The notes under the pieces: model-generated
The model's database searches: none
The model's input: the letters and a program-made list of their open reading frames with translations, nothing else
Told to the model about the DNA's origin: nothing
Program-made: the position numbers and the translations under genes
Assembly (NCBI GenBank): GCA_013696265.1
Contig: JACCYX010000167.1
Location: 1 to 16,422 of the forward strand
From: Chloroflexia bacterium
GTDB lineage: Bacteria; Chloroflexota; Chloroflexia; Thermomicrobiales; UBA6265
Length of the DNA: 16,422 nt
Direction of reading: 5' to 3'
Shown: piece after piece, positions 7,793-14,436 of the stretch
Numbering within the stretch: position 1 is the first letter of the stretch
Layout: every line of letters starts with the position of its first letter

Positions 7793-7821
7793 TTTTCATT
7801 GTCGCTACGCTATAGTATACT
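7793..7821 (+). promoter_or_regulatory. Sigma-70-type promoter of the thioredoxin gene
   Basis: TTTTCA at 7793-7798 (four of six matches to TTGACA) and TATACT at 7816-7821 (five of six matches to TATAAT) are 17 bases apart. A second TATA-like hexamer, TATAGT, overlaps at 7811-7816. This AT-rich patch stands out in a GC-rich 178-base gap and would start a transcript near 7828, some 35 bases before the ATG. Confidence 0.6.
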
Positions 7822-7863
7822 TTGGGAAGTACCTTTCTTTTCCGTTCGTTCAGGAGGGCCTCA

Positions 7864-8226
7864 ATGGCTAAACCACTCGAAATCAACGACAGCACCTACC
7901 AGACGGAAGTGATCGAGGCCGACAAGCCGGTCCTCGTCGACTTCTGGGCTCCGTGGTGCGGACCGTGCCGCATGGTGGGACCGATCCTCGAAGAGATCGC
8001 CGCTGAGCAGGAATCGAACATCAAGATCGTCAAGGTCAACGTCGACGAGAACCAGCAGTACGCGAGCCAGTTGGGGGTGTTCAACATTCCCACGATGATT
8101 CTCTACAAGGGTGGCCAGCCCGTCGACAAGATTGTGGGCGCGCTGCCGAAGAACCAGCTGATGGACCGCCTGTCACCGTTCTTCGACACGGAAACCGAGA
8201 AGGCCGACGAAGTCATCGCGCTCTAA
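7864..8226 (+). CDS. trxA: Thioredoxin
   Basis: Seen: 120 residues from ATG 7864, with AGGAGG a few bases upstream; an in-frame TTG at 7822 gives an unconserved extension with no ribosome site and was rejected. FWAPWCGPC at 27-35 contains the active-site WCGPC (Cys32, Cys35). NIPTM carries the cis-proline at 76, and GALPKNQL lies near the end. The protein is slightly longer than usual because of an acidic tail, DTETEKADEVIAL. Family knowledge: a cytoplasmic thiol-disulfide reductant kept reduced by thioredoxin reductase, supplying for example ribonucleotide reductase and peroxiredoxins. Context: it has its own promoter and a strong hairpin after the stop, so it is probably monocistronic and unrelated to the membrane cassette upstream. 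Confidence 0.97.
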   Translation: MAKPLEINDSTYQTEVIEADKPVLVDFWAPWCGPCRMVGPILEEIAAEQESNIKIVKVNVDENQQYASQLGVFNIPTMILYKGGQPVDKIVGALPKNQLMDRLSPFFDTETEKADEVIAL

Positions 8227-8252
8227 TCGGCGCCACCATCGACCGCTGAGAA

Positions 8253-8284
8253 AAGCGCTTGGACCGAATGTGGTCCAGGCGCTT
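8253..8284 (+). terminator. Stem-loop after the thioredoxin gene
   Basis: Thirteen-base arms, 8253-8265 and 8272-8284, pair with one G-T mismatch around a six-base loop, 27 bases after the stop. The sequence after it lacks a T run, so on the plus strand it is a weak intrinsic terminator or a protective 3' hairpin. On the minus strand it is followed by CTTTTCTC, which would suit termination in that direction. Confidence 0.55.
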
Positions 8285-8365
8285 CGTGATTCGAACGAAA
8301 GTTGGTCTACACCCTTATCCGGGACACTGGACACTGCCTGATTCACGCCGTGGCTGGCCTTGTAC

Positions 8366-8669
8366 CGGGTGATTCATCTAGATTTGGGGGATAGCGTCCA
8401 GCATGGTGTCGTAGGGGAGGGCTAACGGGCCATTGAAGCCATCTTGGCAACGAGGTCTGGCCCGTGTATGCCCTCCTGCCCGGTATCGGACGCGGCAGCG
8501 AGGTGACGAACCACGGGTCCGGTCGCCGCCTGGGGACGATCCGGCTCGCGGCGCATCGCGGGAGGGCATACGCGGACCAGAATGGGGTGGCGAACGTGCC
8601 TTTCGGGGCCCGCTAACCCTCCCCTACGAGGTGTTGGCAAAGGTGCGTTGCCGCAATGTGAATCACCCG
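8366..8669. repeat. Nested inverted-repeat element (MITE-like or structured RNA)
   Basis: Seen: three concentric pairs of inverted sequences. The outer pair is CGGGTGATTCA at 8366-8376 and its exact complement at 8659-8669. The middle pair is GTAGGGGAGGG at 8412-8422 and its complement ending at 8627, extended by an imperfect match (CTAACGGGCC against TTAGCGGGCC). The inner pair is GTATGCCCTCC at 8466-8476 with its complement at 8561-8571. Patchy complementarity continues between the layers, so 8412-8627 could fold as one long imperfect hairpin. GTAGGGGAGG is also the end of the 888-963 palindrome. No transposase, direct target repeat or plausible protein was found. A non-autonomous mobile element or a dispersed extragenic palindrome is the likely nature (inference). 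Confidence 0.7.
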
Positions 8670-8735
8670 TCTTGCGGCGGCCAACGCCCGTGGATGACAC
8701 TTCCACATAGGACCAACTCGCGCTCTCAACCCGCT

Positions 8736-8773
8736 GGCTGCCACGAGGGCAGCCACTACCTGATCGGGGTAGT
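8736..8773 (-). terminator. Tandem small hairpins downstream of nrdR
   Basis: Two perfect hairpins lie just past the nrdR stop on the minus strand: GGTAGT/ACTACC arms at 8768-8773 and 8755-8760, then seven-base arms at 8748-8754 and 8736-8742 with a five-base loop. No T tract follows, so termination may be weak or factor-dependent. Confidence 0.4.
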
Positions 8774-8784
8774 CTCCTCGGGGT

Positions 8785-9231
8785 TCAGGCGAGGGTGTCG
8801 ACGGCGCGGCGGAGATCCTCGATGTCGGCGAACTGGCGGTAGACCGAGGCGAACCGGATATACGCCACCTGGTCGAGTTCCTTCAATTCCCGCAGCACCG
8901 CCTCACCGATCGCGTCAGACGGGACCTCCTTGAGGTTGAGCGCCGTCAGTTCGCCCTCGACCCTGGAGATCACTGTATCGATCTGGTCCTCGCTCACCGG
9001 GCGCTTGGTCAGCGCGACCCGCAGTTTCTGGCGCAGCTTGTCCTGGCTGAACTCCTCGCGGCGTCCATCCTTCTTGACGATCACCAGCGACACCGATTCG
9101 ACACGCTCGTACGTGGTGAAACGCCGATGGCATCCCACGCATTCACGCCGCCGCCGGATGGAATCGCCACCGCTGAGTTCGCGGGAATCAACGACCCGCG
9201 AGTCATCGGTTCGGCAAAATGGACATCGCAC
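8785..9231 (-). CDS. nrdR: Transcriptional repressor NrdR
   Basis: Seen: 148 residues from GTG at 9231, with AGGTG six bases upstream. The N-terminal zinc ribbon has MRCPFC (Cys3, Cys6) and RECVGCHRRF (Cys31, Cys34). The linker RRFTTYERVE leads into an ATP-cone domain (about 49-139) with KKDGRREEF. Length is normal. Family knowledge: NrdR senses ATP/dATP and binds NrdR boxes upstream of ribonucleotide reductase genes, repressing dNTP synthesis. No nrd gene or NrdR box is in this window. Context: it follows ftsZ by 119 bases on the same strand and is the last gene of the division cluster, which would couple nucleotide control to division transcripts if the two are co-transcribed (inference). 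Confidence 0.97.
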   Translation of the reverse strand: MRCPFCRTDDSRVVDSRELSGGDSIRRRRECVGCHRRFTTYERVESVSLVIVKKDGRREEFSQDKLRQKLRVALTKRPVSEDQIDTVISRVEGELTALNLKEVPSDAIGEAVLRELKELDQVAYIRFASVYRQFADIEDLRRAVDTLA

Positions 9232-9350
9232 GGATTACACCTGCCATCGGGGTATAGCCAGAAGCCCACGAATCATCCTCTCGCGGGCTCTTGGCAAACG
9301 TCCCGGAAAGGGCGCGTCAGTAACTTTTCACGGCCAGGGCTCCGTTACCG

Positions 9351-10637
9351 CTACCGCTCGCGCAGGAAACGCACGATCGAGGATTCCGTTTCCCATTCGT
9401 CATCAGGATAGACCGGAGGTTGGACCGCTGGCTGGCGATTGCCGCGGGGCGCCGACGTACGGCTCGTATCGCGCGGCGTGTCGCGTCCGAAGTTTTGGAC
9501 GGAGAAGGCATCCGAACCCACGCGCTCGTCGAAGCCGGTCGCGATCAAGGTAATCATCACGCCATCGCCGAGCGAATCGTCGATCGACGTGCCGTAGATG
9601 ATCTCGGCATCGTCGTCGGCGGCGGCGCGGATCACGTCCGCCGCTTCGCTTGTCTCGAACAGCGTGAGATTGGTGCCGCCGCTGATGTTGTAGAGCACGC
9701 CCTGGGCGCCCTGGATGTTCATTTCCAGCAGCGGGCTCTCGATCGCCTCGCGGGCGGCGTTGACGCAGCGGTCGGAGCCTTCGCCGTAGCCGATCGCCAT
9801 TAGTGCCGAGCCCGCCTCCTGCATGATGGTCTTGACATCGGCGAAGTCGAGGTTGATCACGCCCGGCTTGGTGATGAGGTCGGAGATTCCAGCGATTCCC
9901 TGGCGCAGCACGTCGTCCGCGATCTGGAACGCCTCGGTCACGGTCGTCTTGGGATCGACCATGTGGAGCAGGCGTTCGTTGGGAATCGTGATCAGCGCGT
10001 CCACGGTTTCCTTGAGGAGCGCGATACCCTCCTCAGCCGCCCGGCGGCGACGGCCGCCCTCGAATTCGAACGGTTTGGTGACGACCGCCACGGTCAACGC
10101 GCCGGCCGCCTTGGCAAGGCGGGCAATGGTCGGGGACGCCCCGGTTCCGGTGCCTCCCCCCATGCCAGCGGCGATGAAGATCATGTCGCAGTCCTTCATC
10201 ACCTCGGCGAGGCTCTCGGCACTCTCCTCGGCGGCCCGCTCACCGACTTCAGGACGTCCGCCGGCGCCAAGGCCCTTGGTGAGCTTGTCACCGATCCGCA
10301 CGGCAATCGTGGCTTCGCTGGTCATCAGCGCCTGGGCGTCGGTGTTGACGGCGACGAACTCGATGCCATCGACCCCGGAACTCACCATCCGGTCGATCGC
10401 GTTGCCGCCCGCGCCACCGACGCCGATCACCTTGATCCGGGCGAAAGCCTGGGCATAGGAATCGTAAGAACTCCAGCGCGTCGCCGGGTTGGCCGGCTGA
10501 TCCCCGGCGGGCGCCTGACCCCCCGGATCACGGGATTGTTGCGCCTGGTTCGCCGGCTGCGCCCCATGGACGCGAACCTGTTGTTGACCCCTGCCCGGGT
10601 TTTGTCCGCGGGATTGCATCGTCCCATCACCATCCAT
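9351..10637 (-). CDS. ftsZ: Cell division protein FtsZ
   Basis: Seen: 428 residues from ATG at 10637; ATG at 10619 (Met7) is an alternative, and neither has a strong ribosome site. The tubulin-like GTPase core starts with IKVIGVGGAGGNAIDRM near 68. The GTP signature GGGTGTG is at 160-166 and the T7-loop residues Asn262, Asp264 and Asp267 lie in NLDFAD. The core ends near 385, a short linker follows, and ESSIVRFLRER at the C-terminus resembles the conserved peptide that binds FtsA or other tethers. Odd: about 66 residues rich in Gly, Gln and Pro precede the core, where most FtsZ proteins have around ten. Context: it sits downstream of ddl with its own TATAAT promoter, and no ftsQ or ftsA comes before it. 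It polymerises on GTP to form the cytokinetic ring. Confidence 0.98.
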   Translation of the reverse strand: MDGDGTMQSRGQNPGRGQQQVRVHGAQPANQAQQSRDPGGQAPAGDQPANPATRWSSYDSYAQAFARIKVIGVGGAGGNAIDRMVSSGVDGIEFVAVNTDAQALMTSEATIAVRIGDKLTKGLGAGGRPEVGERAAEESAESLAEVMKDCDMIFIAAGMGGGTGTGASPTIARLAKAAGALTVAVVTKPFEFEGGRRRRAAEEGIALLKETVDALITIPNERLLHMVDPKTTVTEAFQIADDVLRQGIAGISDLITKPGVINLDFADVKTIMQEAGSALMAIGYGEGSDRCVNAAREAIESPLLEMNIQGAQGVLYNISGGTNLTLFETSEAADVIRAAADDDAEIIYGTSIDDSLGDGVMITLIATGFDERVGSDAFSVQNFGRDTPRDTSRTSAPRGNRQPAVQPPVYPDDEWETESSIVRFLRER

Positions 10638-10767
10638 AGAGAACCAAGCGTTCGGCTCGAATACCAGGACCCACGATCCGCCGTTACCTGTTCATGCCCC
10701 GGAACGTCAAAGCTGGCCGATAACCCATGCGGACTTGCCTCGCACGCTGTGCCTGCCATTCGCCGAA

Positions 10768-10796
10768 ATTATAGCACGGTGTCCATACGGTCTTGA
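10768..10796 (-). promoter_or_regulatory. Promoter of ftsZ
   Basis: On the minus strand a perfect TATAAT (10773-10768) lies 17 bases from TCAAGA (10796-10791), a weak -35 box. Transcription would start near 10761 and give a leader of about 124 bases before the ftsZ ATG. The site is in the 225-base gap after ddl, the only sizeable gap in the cluster apart from the ftsZ-nrdR spacer. Confidence 0.6.
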
Positions 10797-10862
10797 CGAA
10801 CGCAACAACACGTATTCATCGTAAACGTACCCGCGAACGAACGCGGCCTCCCGGATGGGAGA

Positions 10863-11993
10863 TCAGGCACGCTCGGCGTGGCGCTCAAGGCCCAGGCGGA
10901 CGAGGCGTTCAACCAGCTCGCCAATCGGGAGGCCGCTTGCTTCCCAAAGCATCGGGTACATGCTGATCGAGGTGAATCCCGGTAGGGTGTTGACCTCGTT
11001 GATGAAGACTCGGTCCGTCTCGCGCTCGATGAAGAAGTCGACCCTTGCCAGCCCGGCCAGGTCGAGCGCCTTGAAGGCCCCGACCGCCAGGTCTTGCATG
11101 TGCGCGAGGAGTTCGGGGTCCATCGGGGCGGGGATGATGAGTTCCGCGGTGTCGTCCATGTACTTGGCGTTGTAGTCGTAATACTCGCCCTCCGGCCGGA
11201 TCTCCCCGGCAACAGAGGCGATCGGTTCGTCGTTGCCGAGCACGGCGATCTCGATCTCGCGGCCAATGATTCCCTGTTCGATCACGATGCGCCGATCGTG
11301 AGTCGCCGCCAGGTCCATTGCCGCCGCGAGTTCCTCAACGCCGTGGACCTTCGAAATGCCAACGCTCGATCCCATATTGGCGGGCTTAACGAAACAGGGA
11401 AACCCAACGGTGTCGGTTATTCCATTCGTGACGCCAGCCGGATCGCTCCGCCAGGTCCTCCGCGTTACGAGCCGCCACGGGATTTGCGGCAAGCCTGCCC
11501 CTTCCAGGATCGTCTTGGCGACGGCCTTGTCCATCGCGACCGCCGAGCCCAGCACGCCCGAGCCGACATACGGCACGCCCGCGAGTTCGAGCATTCCCTG
11601 GACGGTTCCGTCCTCCCCCATCGGTCCGTGAAGGGCGGGAAAGACGATATCGACGGCCTCGGTGACGCCGCTCGGGACGGACATCGACGCCGCCGAGCCC
11701 GCCCGCGCGACGAGCGCCGACGTGGCGCCCGCGTCCAGCGTCTCGGTCGACGTATCCTCCCCCTTGCCCAGGTGGAACATCGGCGACGCCGACGTGAGCG
11801 CCCGCATCGGATCGCCGCCGGAGAGCCACTCTCCCGCTCGGGTAATCCCGACCGGCGTGACCTCGAATTTGTCCGGGTCGAGCGCGTCCATGATGGTCAG
11901 GGCGGAGCGGAGCGACACATCGTGCTCGGCCGAACGGCCGCCGAAGAGGAGTCCGATCCTGAGCTTTCGGGGGCCGCGATCGTCATGGGTCAT
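10863..11993 (-). CDS. ddl: D-alanine--D-alanine ligase
   Basis: Seen: 376 residues from ATG at 11993. An ATP-grasp ligase: GGRSAEHDVSLRSA (Glu23) near the start, HGPMGEDG at 122-129, KPANMGSSVG at 203-212, YYDYNAKY at 271-278, ARVDFF near 316 and NEVNTLPGFTSISMYP at 332-347. Tyr278 occupies the position where D-Ala-D-Ala ligases have Tyr and VanA-type D-Ala-D-Lac ligases differ, so ordinary D-Ala-D-Ala synthesis is expected. Length is slightly above average because of an insert near 70-110. Family knowledge: it joins two D-Ala using ATP in the cytoplasm, for the end of the peptidoglycan stem peptide. Context: 43 bases after the murC-murB gene, same strand, so probably the same transcript. 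Confidence 0.98.
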   Translation of the reverse strand: MTHDDRGPRKLRIGLLFGGRSAEHDVSLRSALTIMDALDPDKFEVTPVGITRAGEWLSGGDPMRALTSASPMFHLGKGEDTSTETLDAGATSALVARAGSAASMSVPSGVTEAVDIVFPALHGPMGEDGTVQGMLELAGVPYVGSGVLGSAVAMDKAVAKTILEGAGLPQIPWRLVTRRTWRSDPAGVTNGITDTVGFPCFVKPANMGSSVGISKVHGVEELAAAMDLAATHDRRIVIEQGIIGREIEIAVLGNDEPIASVAGEIRPEGEYYDYNAKYMDDTAELIIPAPMDPELLAHMQDLAVGAFKALDLAGLARVDFFIERETDRVFINEVNTLPGFTSISMYPMLWEASGLPIGELVERLVRLGLERHAERA

Positions 11994-12036
11994 GCCGGGG
12001 AATTCCCTTCTGGTACGTCGATCTCGTTATTCACCG

Positions 12037-14436
12037 TCATGTTTCGCCCCAAGGCTCCCCCAACCGCTCTATTTCCGGACGAAGCGCCACTCCACACCGA
12101 TCCAGGATGGTCAACCTGGCATGCTGGATCAGGTCCCACGCGTCGCGGGCGGTGCCGCCTCCCGTGTTGACCACCCAATTGGCGTGCTTCGGTGACAGTT
12201 GCATCGCTCCCAACTGGAAGCCCTTGAGGCCCGCCGCCTCCAGCAACCGGCCGGCGAAGTCGCCGTCGGGATTGGCGAAGGTCGAGCCCGAGCAGGCGCC
12301 GGTCGGCTGGGTCCGCTTGCGAAACGCGGCGTGCTCGTCGGCCAGCGCGACAAGTTCGGCGGAATCGTGCTTCGGCAGCTCGAAGATCGACCGCAGCACG
12401 GTCCACGGCCGGGGCCGATCCGCCTCCTTGATCCGGGTCATGCGGTAGGTGGATTCGAGCCAGGCGGCAGGAAAGCGTTCCACCTCACCATTCGTTAGCA
12501 AAAGGTCAACGCCGACCAGGTGGTCTTTCAGTTCCGTCCCGTGGGCGCCGGCGTTGTTGACCGTCGCGCCGCCGATCTGGCCGGGCAGCCCGACACCCCA
12601 ATCCATCCCGGCCCAACCCTGCTCGGCGCAATGCCGTCCCACCCACGAGAGCGGAGCCTGGGCGCCCACGGTGACCAGCACCGTATCGCCGCCATCCTCG
12701 ACTGTGAGCAGCTTGCCGGCTCGCTCGCCGGGCGTCCGGGCAACGATCACGAGTCCTCGGATGCCGTCGTCGCCGACCAGCAGATTACTCCCGCCGCCGA
12801 TCACGGTCACGGGCATCCCGTCGCCGGCCGCCCACCGCATCGCGGCCACGATGTCCTCTGGAGTTGGGGCGCGGACCAGAAAATCCGCCGTCCCACCGAC
12901 GCGCATCGTCGTGTACATCGACATCGAAGCGTCCCGCATCAGCTTGAGCTGGGGAGCTTCCGGGATCGCGACCGTGGCGACCGGCGCGCGGTCCGGCTTC
13001 GGTCGGGGTTTAGCGGCACGCGCCGAAGTCCGTTCTCCAAGAAGTTCAAGGATGCGGGCGCCGGTCAGCGTGATGTCGCCCGCCCCAAGCGTCATCACGA
13101 CATCCCCGTCCCGCGCGCCGCGCGCGACCTCGGTGGCGGCCTCCTCAGGTCCGGCAACCGCCTGAGCCGAGACGTGCAAGAGGGCGAGCAAGTCCTTCGA
13201 CGACACGCCGAGGTCGTCGGTTTCGCCGCCGGGATAGATGTCGAGGAGCACCACCTCATCGGCGAGATCGAGCGATTGCGCAAACGCGGTGAGCAGCAGC
13301 TTCGTCCGAGTGTACGTATGGGGCTGATGAACGACGACGAGGCGTCGATCCGCATAACGCATACGGGCGGCGGCCACGACGGCGGCGATTTCCTCAGGAT
13401 GATGTGCGTAGTCGTCGACAACATCAACACCGCCAACCTGGCCCTTGTGCTCAAACCGCCGTCCGACTCCGGTGAACCGCTCGACCGCCTGGACCGCCTC
13501 ACGCGGCGAATACCCGACCGCATGCAGGGCGGCGACGGCGGCGATGGCGTTGCGGGCGTTGTGTGCACCGGGCACGCCGAGCCGGGCTTCGACATCTTCC
13601 CCATTCGCGGCGTGGAACATCCATTGGTCCCCTGCCTGCGCCACCCGCCAGTCCGTGTCCTCAGACTCCCCAAACGTGACGATCGAGAACGGCAATGCCC
13701 TTTCGTCACCCAACGCCGCGGTGACGCGCCGGCAGCCGGGATCGTCAGCGGCGATGACGAGGGTGCCGCCCGGTTTGGTGTGCCGAGCAAACATCACAAA
13801 TGCGTCGTCGTAGTCCCGCTGATCGGCGTAAATGTCTGGGTGGTCGAAGCTCACCGACGTGATGATCGAGACCTCGGCACGCAGCCAGAGAAACGAGCGG
13901 TCGAACTCGTCCGCTTCCACCACCATGAACTCGCCCGCTCCGGCGGCGGTGTTGCCCAGCACGCCGGGGATTTTCGCGCCGACGGCGTAGCCGGGGTCCT
14001 GCCCCAGCGCCCGGAGCGCAATCGCGAGCATGCCCGAAGTCGTCGATTTGCCGTGGGTGCCCGCCACGGCCAGGCACCGCAACGGGTTGGCGATCATGGC
14101 CAGCAGTTGGCCACGCTTCACGATCAGGGCGCCGTTGGCCTCCGCCGCCGTGAGTTCGGTGCTGGCCTGAAGCTCGGCCCGGCGGGTGCTGACCACGACA
14201 TCGGCTTGGGAGGCGAAGGCGGGATCCTCGTGGCCGATAACGACCGGGATGCCTCGACCACGCAATGCGTCGACCGCCGGGGACGCGGTCGAGTCGGACC
14301 CGGTGATCGTGTAGCCGGCGTCCTGGAGCATCTCCGCCAGGCCGCTCATGCTGATGCCGCCGATGCCGATGAAGTGAACCGTGGCCGGTGGCGGCGGAAA
14401 TGCGGTCTCAAGTCTGGAGCGGGCGAAGTCCGTCAC
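12037..14436 (-). CDS. murC/murB: Fused UDP-MurNAc--L-alanine ligase / UDP-MurNAc dehydrogenase (MurC-MurB)
   Basis: Seen: one 799-residue frame from GTG at 14436. MurC occupies about 1-466: HFIGIGGISMSG at 21-32, ATP loop GTHGKST at 126-132, EADEFDRSF at 174-182, DDYAHHP at 341-347 and QPHTYTRT at 371-378. A linker rich in Pro, Ala, Lys and Arg (about 467-498) leads to MurB, about 500-799: FAD motif VIGGGSNLLVGDDG at 545-558, GLPGQIGGATVNNAGAHG at 616-633, GSTFANP at 717-723 with the likely catalytic Ser718, and RPEIERLG at 786-793 with Glu788. Both halves keep their key residues. MurB reduces UDP-GlcNAc-enolpyruvate to UDP-MurNAc with NADPH, and MurC then adds L-Ala, so consecutive steps are joined. 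The start overlaps the murD stop as GTGA (translational coupling). Confidence 0.97.
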   Translation of the reverse strand: MTDFARSRLETAFPPPPATVHFIGIGGISMSGLAEMLQDAGYTITGSDSTASPAVDALRGRGIPVVIGHEDPAFASQADVVVSTRRAELQASTELTAAEANGALIVKRGQLLAMIANPLRCLAVAGTHGKSTTSGMLAIALRALGQDPGYAVGAKIPGVLGNTAAGAGEFMVVEADEFDRSFLWLRAEVSIITSVSFDHPDIYADQRDYDDAFVMFARHTKPGGTLVIAADDPGCRRVTAALGDERALPFSIVTFGESEDTDWRVAQAGDQWMFHAANGEDVEARLGVPGAHNARNAIAAVAALHAVGYSPREAVQAVERFTGVGRRFEHKGQVGGVDVVDDYAHHPEEIAAVVAAARMRYADRRLVVVHQPHTYTRTKLLLTAFAQSLDLADEVVLLDIYPGGETDDLGVSSKDLLALLHVSAQAVAGPEEAATEVARGARDGDVVMTLGAGDITLTGARILELLGERTSARAAKPRPKPDRAPVATVAIPEAPQLKLMRDASMSMYTTMRVGGTADFLVRAPTPEDIVAAMRWAAGDGMPVTVIGGGSNLLVGDDGIRGLVIVARTPGERAGKLLTVEDGGDTVLVTVGAQAPLSWVGRHCAEQGWAGMDWGVGLPGQIGGATVNNAGAHGTELKDHLVGVDLLLTNGEVERFPAAWLESTYRMTRIKEADRPRPWTVLRSIFELPKHDSAELVALADEHAAFRKRTQPTGACSGSTFANPDGDFAGRLLEAAGLKGFQLGAMQLSPKHANWVVNTGGGTARDAWDLIQHARLTILDRCGVALRPEIERLGEPWGET

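Larger units (their letters stand above)
8227..8784. other. 558-base gene-free region between trxA and nrdR
   Basis: No supported gene lies here. It holds the thioredoxin 3' hairpin (8253-8284), a nested set of inverted repeats (8366-8669) and two small hairpins next to the nrdR 3' end (8736-8773). Short open frames across the inverted repeats on both strands have no recognisable domains or ribosome sites and follow from the GC-rich palindromes. Confidence 0.7.

Noticed and set aside
7822..7863. Upstream TTG start for thioredoxin
   Set aside because: It overlaps the -10 box, has no ribosome site, and the ATG at 7864 has AGGAGG at the right distance and fits family length.
8433..8933. Open frames across the trxA-nrdR gap on both strands
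   Set aside because: They read through inverted repeats and into the antisense of nrdR, with no domains.
9232..9350. NrdR box or intrinsic terminator between ftsZ and nrdR
   Set aside because: No palindromic NrdR-type box pair and no GC hairpin with a T tract could be found by eye.
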